From assembly GCA_009908735.1 (NCBI GenBank), contig JAAAOR010000115.1, positions 1 to 5,421 of the forward strand: DNA of 5,421 nt, read 5' to 3'. Under the pieces are notes generated by a model. That model made no database searches and had not been told where the DNA came from. It saw nothing but the letters and a program-made list of their open reading frames with translations. This stretch comes from Spirochaetota bacterium. GTDB taxonomy: Bacteria; Spirochaetota; Spirochaetia; DSM-27196; PWMO01. The position numbers and the translations under genes are program-made. This document shows, piece by piece, positions 1 through 5,421 of this stretch. Each line of letters opens with the position of its first letter. Position 1 is the first letter of the stretch.

Positions 1-112
1 GTTTCCCGATCCATCGGTCAAACTGAGCTTCGCCCTCCCCGCTCGCCCAACGTCTCAGCCCGGTGGCGGTGCAGTTTACGACTCACTTGCAATCCGGCTA
101 ACAAGCGCTGTC

Positions 113-1528
113 ATGGCAAGATCCCGCACGATCAGTTTTGTCTGCCAGTCCTGCGGCGAGGTCCATCGCAAGTGGGCGGGCCAGTGTGCGGGCTGCGGGG
201 CGTGGAACACGCTCGTGGAAGAAACCCGAGCGCCTGCTGACGCCGGATCCAAGGGCTCGGCCCGCGGCGGTGCGGCCGGCGGCCGGGACCGTGACCGCCG
301 CGTCCGCGTCGAGTCGGTCGCCACGGCCTCGACGGATGAGGCCCCGCGCATTAAAACCGGGATCGCCGAGCTCGACCGCGTGCTCGGCGGCGGCGTGGTC
401 CCGGGGACATCGGTACTGCTCGGCGGCGAGCCAGGCATCGGAAAATCGACCCTGATGCTGCAGACCGCCGCGGCCCTCGCCTCCCACCGCGTGCTCTACG
501 TCTCCGGCGAGGAATCCGCGCGGCAAATTCGCCTGCGCGCAAAGCGTCTTGGTGCAACCGCCGACATTGACCTCCTCTGCGACGGCGATACCGCCTCTAT
601 CACCCGCGCCCTCGATGAGCGCACACCGGAGCTCATCGTCGTGGACTCAGTGCAATCGCTTCACTCGGCGGAGGCCGGCCCCTATCCGGGCACTGTGAAT
701 CAGATCAAGTACTCGACCTACGAAATTCTCGACTGGGTTCGCGCCCACGATGCGGCGGTCTTTTTCGTTGCCCACGTCACCAAAGAAGGCTCCATTGCCG
801 GCCCGAAGGTCATAGAGCACATGGTTGACTCCGTTCTCTATTTCGAGCATGCGGAAGAGCAGCTTCGGATACTGCGCGCCGGCAAAAACCGTTTCGGCTC
901 GACCGATGAGATCGGGCTTTTCGCCATGGAGGGACAGGGACTGCGCGAGGTCACCGATCCGGCCTCGGTCTTCCTCGTCCAGCGTGAGGGCGCGCTGCCC
1001 GCAGGAGTGGTCGTCGCCCCCGTGTACGAGGGAAGCCGCATCCTGCTCGTCGAGATACAGGCGCTAACCGTCCCCGCCAAGGGCGGCGTCTCCCGGACCT
1101 TTTCGGACCGCATCGACTCACGCCGCATCTCGCGTGTCGCCGCCGTCCTCGAAAAGCACCTCGGCGTCAGTTTCTCCGACCAGGACATTTACGTGAACGT
1201 TGCCGGTGGGATCAGAATCGGTGAGGTCGGCGTCGAGCTGCCCCTCGCCCTCGCTCTCTACTCCGCGCGGACCGGGATGTCGGTGCCAACCGCGACCACG
1301 GTCACCGGCGAGATAAGCCTTGCCGGCGAGATTCGTCCCGTCGCGCACCTGCGGCGCCGGCTGCGCACCGCCCGCGAGATGGGCTACGAGCGGCTCGTGG
1401 GGCCGCGGCGGGTCAGAGAGGGAGAGGCGCCCGAAGAGGGGTGGGTACGCGTGGACACGGTGAGTGAGTGCATCAAGGCGGTCTTCGGCAAAGGCGGCGT
1501 CTTCGGCAAAGGTGGCGGCGAGAGGTAA
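113..1528 (+). CDS. radA: DNA repair and recombination protein RadA (Sms), complete
   Basis: RadA is a RecA-like hexameric ATPase that drives branch migration of recombination intermediates in the cytoplasm and helps RecA-dependent repair. The 471 residues show the whole family layout. A four-cysteine zinc finger lies at C11, C14, C25 and C28. A poorly conserved Gly/Ala/Arg linker follows at about 37-75. The RecA-like core carries a Walker A at 105-113 (GEPGIGKST, K111), a Walker B ending at D178 (LIVVDS), and the RadA-specific KNRFG motif at 258-262. The C-terminal Lon-protease-like domain covers about 290-458 and contains GEISLAGEIRPV at 399-410. Length is close to the usual value of about 455-460 residues; the excess is in the linker and in a duplicated VFGKGG tail. 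The ATG at 113 gives the expected N-terminus a few residues before the zinc finger. No clear Shine-Dalgarno precedes it. No other gene is seen on its strand nearby, and it converges on the TraB-family gene. Confidence 0.97.
   Translation: MARSRTISFVCQSCGEVHRKWAGQCAGCGAWNTLVEETRAPADAGSKGSARGGAAGGRDRDRRVRVESVATASTDEAPRIKTGIAELDRVLGGGVVPGTSVLLGGEPGIGKSTLMLQTAAALASHRVLYVSGEESARQIRLRAKRLGATADIDLLCDGDTASITRALDERTPELIVVDSVQSLHSAEAGPYPGTVNQIKYSTYEILDWVRAHDAAVFFVAHVTKEGSIAGPKVIEHMVDSVLYFEHAEEQLRILRAGKNRFGSTDEIGLFAMEGQGLREVTDPASVFLVQREGALPAGVVVAPVYEGSRILLVEIQALTVPAKGGVSRTFSDRIDSRRISRVAAVLEKHLGVSFSDQDIYVNVAGGIRIGEVGVELPLALALYSARTGMSVPTATTVTGEISLAGEIRPVAHLRRRLRTAREMGYERLVGPRRVREGEAPEEGWVRVDTVSECIKAVFGKGGVFGKGGGER
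1481..1516 (+). repeat. 18-base tandem duplication at the 3' end of radA
   Basis: Two adjacent 18-base units, 1481-1498 and 1499-1516, differ at a single base (GGCGGC versus GGTGGC at the end of the unit). In frame they encode VFGKGG twice, at RadA residues 457-462 and 463-468. The first copy continues the normal end of the Lon-like domain; the second is an add-on followed by GER and the stop codon. Replication slippage is the simplest origin, and keeping the frame suggests the tail is tolerated. Confidence 0.9.
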
Positions 1529-1554
1529 CCGCCGACGGGGTTCGCGCCGCTCTG

Positions 1555-1584
1555 CCTTGGGCCGTCTTACCTTGGGCCGCCCTA
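1555..1584. repeat. 15-base tandem repeat in the radA/TraB convergent gap
   Basis: The units CCTTGGGCCGTCTTA (1555-1569) and CCTTGGGCCGCCCTA (1570-1584) match at 13 of 15 positions. A third, badly decayed copy may follow from 1585 (CCTCAACCCACCCTC). The repeat fills most of the 69 bases between the radA stop and the TraB-family stop. I found no hairpin followed by a T-run in this gap on either strand, so no intrinsic terminator is called; transcription from both sides may overlap or end by another route. The function of the repeat, if any, is unknown. Confidence 0.75.
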
Positions 1585-1597
1585 CCTCAACCCACCC

Positions 1598-2794
1598 TCA
1601 GACGCTGCCGGGGAACAGAAACGGAAAGGCGACGAAGGTTCCGACGGCACTCCCAAGACTCGATAGAAAGAACACCAGGAGCACGTGTGTCACGCGGTTT
1701 CTGAAGAAGCCCCGCACCGAGAGAATATCATTCTGAAGGTTTTCGAAATCCAATACACGGGGTTTTCGTACCACCGCTTCAAGCAGACCGGTGACGATGC
1801 CGACCCCGATCGTCGGATTCATTGACGTGATTGGAGCGGCTAGAAAGGAGGCGATGATCGTCACCGGGTGTGCCAGCGCAGCAAGCGCACCAATCGCCGA
1901 AAGCGTGCCGTTCACCAGAACCCAGCGCGTGAAGAGCTCCACGCCACCCTGCCAGCCCGACTGCACGAAGCCCCACCCGATGAGCCCCAGCACAACGGCC
2001 GGGATCACATAGGGAAGAGCCCGCGTTATTGCCTTTTTCGGCGGGATCGTCTCGAGCTCATCGAGAGAAACCGCCGATTCCTCGCCCCGTCCGAGGCGAT
2101 GGAGATGCTCTACGATGCCGTTTACGTGTCCCGCGCCGACGACGGCCACGATCCTCGTCTCCGCCTGCTCGAAAATGCGCGTTGCCAGGTACTGATCTCG
2201 CTCGTCGATGAGCACAGCCTTAGCCGAGGGCAAAAAGTCAGCGAGTTCCTCCATCATCCCCTGCAAAGCGCTCTTTTGCTTGAGCTCCTCTATTTCTTGT
2301 CGGGATAACTCCTCGCGGGTGAAAAGCGAGCTCAGCAGGGCCGCCAGCATCTTGTTCTTACCCCACAAGCCGGTGTTTGCCCAGGCGCGCCGCAGGGTGA
2401 TTTGAATGTCGCGGTCACAGAGGGCCACGGGGATTTCCCGCTCCTCGGCGGCACGAACGGCCTCGCGCATCTCCTGGCCGGGTTTGACGCCGAGCTCCTC
2501 GCCGATACGGCGCTGGAAGGACTGAAGCACCAGATTCCCGAGCAGGAGAAAGCCCTTGCGCTCCTTGATCACCCGATAGATGTTGAGGTTCGACCAATCC
2601 TGCCCCTCGGTCATTGCCTTGAAGCGCGCCTGATCGATTTCGACGCAGACCCGTTCGGGGGCAAGCTCGTCGATGGCCTCGGTTACATCCCTCACGCTCT
2701 CCTCGGAAACGTGGGCCGTACCGATGAGGGTTATGTGCTTTCCGGCGACCTCGACGGTCGTCCGGGCTTCGTGTGTCTGCACTATTTCTTCCAC
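1598..2794 (-). CDS. TraB/PrgY (TIKI-like) family membrane protein
   Basis: This 398-residue protein has the architecture of PrgY, the enterococcal pheromone-shutdown protein: an N-terminal TraB/GumN-type domain and a C-terminal multi-pass membrane domain. The family is related to TIKI metalloproteases, marked by two GxxH motifs. Both are visible: GTAH at 25-28 and GAGH at 220-223. A conserved acidic VEID lies at 51-54 and a DERDQYLA stretch at 197-204. Hydrophobic segments at about 260-278, 292-320, 325-341 and 368-395 would anchor it in the inner membrane. The start is a GTG at 2794, seven bases after the DHH gene stop. A purine-rich GAAGAGG at 2811-2805 lies next to that stop codon with a rather long 10-base spacing, which suggests translational coupling. 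It is the last gene of the operon. Peptidase activity is a family-level inference and the substrate is unknown; outside pheromone systems the role of these proteins is unsettled. Confidence 0.9.
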   Translation of the reverse strand: MEEIVQTHEARTTVEVAGKHITLIGTAHVSEESVRDVTEAIDELAPERVCVEIDQARFKAMTEGQDWSNLNIYRVIKERKGFLLLGNLVLQSFQRRIGEELGVKPGQEMREAVRAAEEREIPVALCDRDIQITLRRAWANTGLWGKNKMLAALLSSLFTREELSRQEIEELKQKSALQGMMEELADFLPSAKAVLIDERDQYLATRIFEQAETRIVAVVGAGHVNGIVEHLHRLGRGEESAVSLDELETIPPKKAITRALPYVIPAVVLGLIGWGFVQSGWQGGVELFTRWVLVNGTLSAIGALAALAHPVTIIASFLAAPITSMNPTIGVGIVTGLLEAVVRKPRVLDFENLQNDILSVRGFFRNRVTHVLLVFFLSSLGSAVGTFVAFPFLFPGSV

Positions 2795-2801
2795 TGTCGG
2801 T

Positions 2802-3758
2802 TTACCTCTTCCCCATTGCGGTCAGAAACCGCTTGCGCAGCACCTCTTCGCCGGGGAAGAGGTCTCGCGGTATGCTCCCACCGCCCATGTGCACATGGCC
2901 ACCGCCGGAGCCGATACCATCGAGCGCCTTCTTTATGATGACATCGGTCGGACGAGAATTGTCCTCGCTACGCACCGAGATGCGATATTCCTCGCGCTCG
3001 GGCTCGAGCACCACCACGAAGTGAATTTCGCGAAGACCGAGAAAGAAATCGGCCACGAGGGCCATAACCTCGGGTGTGCACTCTTTTGTCACGGGGACGA
3101 AGCAGAAGTCCGTCGCCACGATGCACGCGTTGATGGCCTCGCGAAACACCGAGAGGTCAGCAAGTGACAGCGAGTTCTTCAACAGCCGGCTGCCCGTTTG
3201 CCAGTCCCCGGTAAAGAAGAGCGAGGAGAACGCCTCGAGATCGACAGGAGCGACCCCGCGCGTCATGAAGGCGGTGTCCATCATGAGGCCGATAAGCAAC
3301 CCCGTCGCGACGTTTGGCTCCATCTCCGTCGTAGAGATCTTGTAGTACTCGTAGAGGATAGTCGAGCAGGCGCCCATGTGCGGGCGAATATCGAAATACT
3401 TGCAGTCCGGCTCGTTCGGAGGAACGTGATGGTCGACCACGCCGATAACCTCGCCGGGAACCCCACGAATGTTTGTGTTCCCAACGAAGCCGTCGACAAT
3501 GATGATCTGCGCATCGTCCGACAGCCCTGCATCGCCGCACGCAGTGATAGGAATCTCGAGTATTCGGTTCATCTCGGCAAGCGATTCGCTCTGGATCTCG
3601 CCTCCGTAGCAGAGCTTGGACGGGATGTGGTTGGCGGCAAGCAGCCGCGAGAGGGCGTAGGCGGTACCGACCGCATCATGGTCGGGGAAGTCATGTGCCT
3701 GAATGACTACTTCGCGCTCGAGGTCAATGTGGGAGATCAGCTCTTGAATGCCTTTCAT
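2802..3758 (-). CDS. DHH/DHHA1-family phosphoesterase, NrnA-like
   Basis: The family uses two metal ions, usually Mn2+, to hydrolyse phosphoester bonds. NrnA-type members degrade 2-5 nt nanoRNAs and can dephosphorylate pAp; related members cleave cyclic-di-nucleotide products. The 318 residues match NrnA length. The expected ligands are visible: motif I H22-x3-D26-x-D28 (HDFPDHD), motif II D89 (VDG), the signature DHH at 109-111, and motif IV D161 (GLMMDT). The DHHA1 domain has VRS at 262-264, TDV at 271-273 and GGGH at 285-288. There is no signal peptide or membrane segment, so it should be cytoplasmic, with no PAS, GGDEF, CBS or polyA-polymerase domain attached. GGGH is followed by VHMGGG, where many NrnA proteins have an AAG-type sequence. 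The ATG at 3758 is three bases past the TPR gene stop, with AAGGTGA (3775-3769) as ribosome binding site inside the end of that gene. It could equally be a DHH enzyme with another small-nucleotide substrate. Confidence 0.88.
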   Translation of the reverse strand: MKGIQELISHIDLEREVVIQAHDFPDHDAVGTAYALSRLLAANHIPSKLCYGGEIQSESLAEMNRILEIPITACGDAGLSDDAQIIIVDGFVGNTNIRGVPGEVIGVVDHHVPPNEPDCKYFDIRPHMGACSTILYEYYKISTTEMEPNVATGLLIGLMMDTAFMTRGVAPVDLEAFSSLFFTGDWQTGSRLLKNSLSLADLSVFREAINACIVATDFCFVPVTKECTPEVMALVADFFLGLREIHFVVVLEPEREEYRISVRSEDNSRPTDVIIKKALDGIGSGGGHVHMGGGSIPRDLFPGEEVLRKRFLTAMGKR

Positions 3759-3761
3759 TGA

Positions 3762-5153
3762 CTATTCATCACCTTCGAGCTTCCGGCTCGCGAGACGCTT
3801 CTCTATGATGGCCGGCCCTCCTTGGTCCTCTACCTCGACGAACATCGTCTGTGCCAAACGCGTGCGTCCTGCGAGCTCGTAGAGCGCCCCGAGGTGAAAC
3901 AGTAGCTGCGCTTTGACCACGGACTGGTCACTGCGCTCGATCTTGCGCAACAGGGAGCTGTCGCCCTGCGGGGTGAGATAGTAGCGTGCCATTTCATAGT
4001 ACAGCGTGTCACGCGGTATCTGCGCAAGTACCGACTCGATGTAGGCGCGCGAGGCGTCAACTCGTCCGGCCTCCCGGTGCGCAAGCGCGGTCAGAAGCGG
4101 ATAATTGTACGCCTCCGGCTCCCGCTCAAAGGCTTTGCGAAACATCTCTGCGGCGGTGTCCCAATCTTCTTCTATGAACGCGTACATGCCGTAGGGGGCA
4201 TACCCGGGATGGTAGTCAGGACGCAACTCCAGCGCCCGCTTGTAATCCTGGTATGCCGCCTCCTGGTCTCCGAGACTGTCATGCACGCGACCACGCTCCA
4301 CGTAGGCCATGAACATCCGGGGCATCATTTCAATCGCCTTCGTGAAGTCTTCCTTCGCCCCCTGCAACCTTCCAAGCTCCACCCGTACGCGACCCCGATC
4401 GAAGTAATTCCAGGGATATTCGGGCTCGAGCTCAACAGCTCGGCTCAGGTCTTGCGCAGCGCCTTCGAGCTCGTACTCCGCGATCCTCGCGCGACTCCGA
4501 TCCACGTATGCGAAGGGATACGCGGGCTCCTGCTCGATGGCGCGCGTGAGCGTCTCCTCAGCCTGAGCAGCCTGGTCGGTGCGCAGGTACACGTTACCAA
4601 GGCCGATCAAAGCGACGAAGTTCCGTTCGTCGGCCTCGAGCCCGCGCTCGAAGGCCTCACGCGCTTGACTGTAGCTTTCCTGCTCGAGATAGAGCTCTCC
4701 GAGGGCGGCATGGGCACGTGCATGTTCCGCGTGCTGCGACACAACTTGCTGCAGAAGAGATTCCTTGCGATCGGGTTCTCCCTGCGCGCCGGCTATAAGC
4801 GCCTTCTCGTAAAGAGCATCGGCATGGCCAGGGTGCTCGGCGAGGATCTCGTCAAGGACGCGCTCGCCGTCGTCAAGCCGTCCAGCCGAGATCATGAGGT
4901 TTGCGAGCAGGAGCATGGTTTCCGGCCGATTCGGATCCCGGAGCCGCGCCTCCTCGTAGGCGGCAATGGCTGTCTGGGGATCTCCGGCGGAAACCGCGAG
5001 ACTGATGCTCTCGTAGGCCTCGAGCTCGGGCTCGGTCTCCTCGGCGGGAGGCCCTTCTTCCGGAGCGCGCTGCGGCCCCGTTGCGCAGGCCGCCGTGAGA
5101 GCCAGAAAAATTGTAATGGTGGGTATCCATCGATAGCGTCGTTTCGTTAGCAC
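3762..5153 (-). CDS. TPR-repeat lipoprotein
   Basis: This is a predicted exported, lipid-anchored scaffold protein; the partner is unknown. With the GTG start at 5153 it has 463 residues. A basic n-region (KRRYR, 4-8) is followed by a hydrophobic stretch and a lipobox LTAAC with Cys23 as the lipidation site. A Pro/Glu-rich linker spans about 27-45. About ten consecutive 34-residue TPRs cover about 43-382, with the expected A20 and P32 positions clear in most. Three neighbouring repeats share a Y-x-(D/E)-R-(G/S)-R helix (216-221, 250-255, 284-289). A further TPR-like hairpin lies at about 415-445. The frame stays open up to 5399, but the upstream part would bury the signal peptide and run antisense to the divergent gene, so the longer start is rejected. 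No good Shine-Dalgarno precedes the GTG. First gene of the operon; the sequence gives no indication of substrate or complex. Confidence 0.88.
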   Translation of the reverse strand: MLTKRRYRWIPTITIFLALTAACATGPQRAPEEGPPAEETEPELEAYESISLAVSAGDPQTAIAAYEEARLRDPNRPETMLLLANLMISAGRLDDGERVLDEILAEHPGHADALYEKALIAGAQGEPDRKESLLQQVVSQHAEHARAHAALGELYLEQESYSQAREAFERGLEADERNFVALIGLGNVYLRTDQAAQAEETLTRAIEQEPAYPFAYVDRSRARIAEYELEGAAQDLSRAVELEPEYPWNYFDRGRVRVELGRLQGAKEDFTKAIEMMPRMFMAYVERGRVHDSLGDQEAAYQDYKRALELRPDYHPGYAPYGMYAFIEEDWDTAAEMFRKAFEREPEAYNYPLLTALAHREAGRVDASRAYIESVLAQIPRDTLYYEMARYYLTPQGDSSLLRKIERSDQSVVKAQLLFHLGALYELAGRTRLAQTMFVEVEDQGGPAIIEKRLASRKLEGDE

Positions 5154-5161
5154 GTCCGCCC

Positions 5162-5191
5162 ATAATAGCGATAGGGTCTCGAGTTTGACAA
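5162..5191 (-). promoter_or_regulatory. Sigma-70-type promoter of the TPR-DHH-TraB operon
   Basis: Read on the minus strand, TTGTCA (5191-5186) and TATTAT (5167-5162) each match the sigma-70 consensus at 5 of 6 positions, with an 18-base spacer. The start of transcription is expected about 6-9 bases after the -10, at 5156-5153; the A at 5155 is a likely candidate. That lies at or two bases before the GTG start codon, so the mRNA would be leaderless or nearly so. This fits the lack of a ribosome binding site. The call rests on sequence match alone. Confidence 0.6.
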
Positions 5192-5212
5192 GAAAGAACT
5201 GGTGCGAAAAAT
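5185..5212 (+). promoter_or_regulatory. Rightward promoter for the gene at 5273, with exact -35
   Basis: TTGACA at 5185-5190 is an exact sigma-70 -35 element. The best -10 is AAAAAT at 5207-5212, 4 of 6 matches, with a 16-base spacer. Transcription would start near 5219 and give a leader of about 50 bases with the hairpin before the 5273 ATG. The -35 overlaps the -35 of the leftward promoter by five bases, so both cannot be occupied at once. The -10 is weak, hence the modest confidence. Confidence 0.42.
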
Positions 5213-5256
5213 GTTGAAAAGTTGCAATCAGCGGCGCAAAGGAGGGCGTAAGATGG

Positions 5257-5272
5257 GGTGGAGGGATCCACC
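5257..5272 (+). promoter_or_regulatory. Start-codon-adjacent hairpin holding the ribosome binding site
   Basis: GGTGGA (5257-5262) pairs perfectly with TCCACC (5267-5272) around a GGGA loop, a GNRA-class tetraloop. The stem ends on the base before the ATG at 5273. The GGAGG Shine-Dalgarno (5260-5264) is split between the 3' half of the left arm and the loop, so folding should limit ribosome access. This suggests translational repression of the downstream gene, a common device of transposase genes; a regulatory role is inferred. Confidence 0.5.
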
Positions 5273-5421
5273 ATGCACACGACGCGTACGCTTGTTGAAT
5301 TGCCGGAGTTCTGCCCCAACCCCGCCTGCCGATTCCATGACCGTGCCCAGGCCGCCTCAGAGCGCTGGTACACCCGCTTCGGCCGCTTCCCCACAGCAAG
5401 CCGTGGGTTCATCCAGCGGTT
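5273..5421 (+). CDS. Zinc-ribbon, transposase-like protein, 5' end only
   Basis: Only the first 49 codons are present; the frame is still open at the right edge. The ATG at 5273 has GGAGG at 5260-5264, 8 bases upstream. The peptide contains C14-P-N-P-A-C19 followed by H22, then RWYTRFGRFPT at 31-41 and GFIQR at 45-49. This resembles, from memory, the N-terminus of bacterial zinc-ribbon proteins often annotated as transposases or IS1-like, where CPN-x2-C-x2-H is followed by W/Y-x-R-x-G, a Thr, G-x-x-x-R, and then a second C-x2-C. The second cysteine pair would lie just past the window. It is divergent from the lipoprotein operon, sharing the 119-base intergenic region. It could instead be a zinc-ribbon regulator. 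Catalytic residues, inverted repeats and target duplications cannot be seen here. Confidence 0.6.
   Translation, partial: MHTTRTLVELPEFCPNPACRFHDRAQAASERWYTRFGRFPTASRGFIQR

Noticed and set aside
75..104. Possible radA promoter TTTACG (75-80), 18-base spacer, TAACAA (99-104)
   Set aside because: Only 4 of 6 and 3 of 6 matches; this level of match is expected by chance.
1..112. Upstream extension of radA, or the tail of a preceding gene
   Set aside because: The radA frame is open to the left edge but contains no ATG, GTG or TTG before 113. Another frame has a stop at 24-26 that could end a gene, but seven codons are too few to judge.
1514..1534. Short inverted repeat GGCGG / CCGCC around the radA stop as a terminator
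   Set aside because: The stem is only 5 bp with a 10-base loop and no T-run follows, so it is not a convincing intrinsic terminator.
3198..3761. Plus-strand open frame opposite the DHH phosphoesterase gene
   Set aside because: Composition looks like antisense coding bias, and the opposite strand holds all the conserved DHH motifs.
4077..5150. Long plus-strand open frame (357 codons) opposite the TPR gene
   Set aside because: No domain pattern or credible start context. It is the antisense shadow of a GC-rich, TPR-coding gene whose own frame shows clear 34-residue periodicity.
5161..5163. Minus-strand ATG just after the -10 region as the lipoprotein start
   Set aside because: It is out of frame with the lipoprotein and overlaps the predicted -10 element; the in-frame GTG at 5153 gives a proper signal peptide.
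5154..5399. N-terminal extension of the TPR lipoprotein to an upstream start at 5399
   Set aside because: It would place a signal peptide and lipobox about 80 residues inside the protein, cover a good promoter, and run antisense to a gene with its own Shine-Dalgarno and a recognisable zinc-ribbon motif.

Overview
The window is a high-GC bacterial chromosomal segment, roughly 60% G+C by eye. It carries four complete or nearly certain genes and the 5' end of a fifth. The organism cannot be named from this alone. The gene mix (RadA, a PrgY/TraB-type membrane protein, a DHH phosphoesterase and a TPR lipoprotein), together with a zinc-ribbon transposase-like N-terminus at the right edge, reminds me most of high-GC free-living spirochaetes. 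That is an impression from memory, not a demonstrated placement.

Layout. Positions 1-112 are a short leader with no gene I can assign. radA (113-1528, + strand) encodes the complete DNA repair and recombination ATPase. It ends in a small tandem duplication. It converges on a three-gene minus-strand unit across a 69-base gap that shows no convincing intrinsic terminator but carries a 15-base tandem repeat. In transcription order, the minus-strand unit is a TPR-repeat lipoprotein (5153-3762), a DHH/DHHA1 phosphoesterase of the NrnA type (3758-2802), and a TraB/PrgY-family protein with a C-terminal membrane domain (2794-1598). The gaps between them are 3 and 7 bases, and each downstream ribosome binding site lies at or over the preceding stop codon. 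They are therefore almost certainly one translationally coupled operon.

The right end (5154-5421) is the most interesting part. A good minus-strand promoter (TTGTCA, 18-base spacer, TATTAT) sits so close to the GTG start of the lipoprotein gene that the transcript should be leaderless or nearly so. On the other strand a perfect TTGACA overlaps the same bases and points right, towards a gene starting at 5273. That gene begins with a CPNPAC zinc-ribbon half-site. Immediately before its ATG is a perfect 6-bp hairpin capped by a GGGA (GNRA-class) tetraloop that holds its Shine-Dalgarno sequence. The gene runs off the window.

Function. RadA acts in branch migration during recombination. The operon joins a predicted outer-membrane or periplasmic TPR scaffold, a cytoplasmic small-nucleotide phosphoesterase and a membrane TraB-type putative metallohydrolase. 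No pathway linking the three is established to my knowledge. I see no clear evidence of a wholly new system; the best leads are the regulatory architecture at 5160-5275 and the conserved-looking operon.
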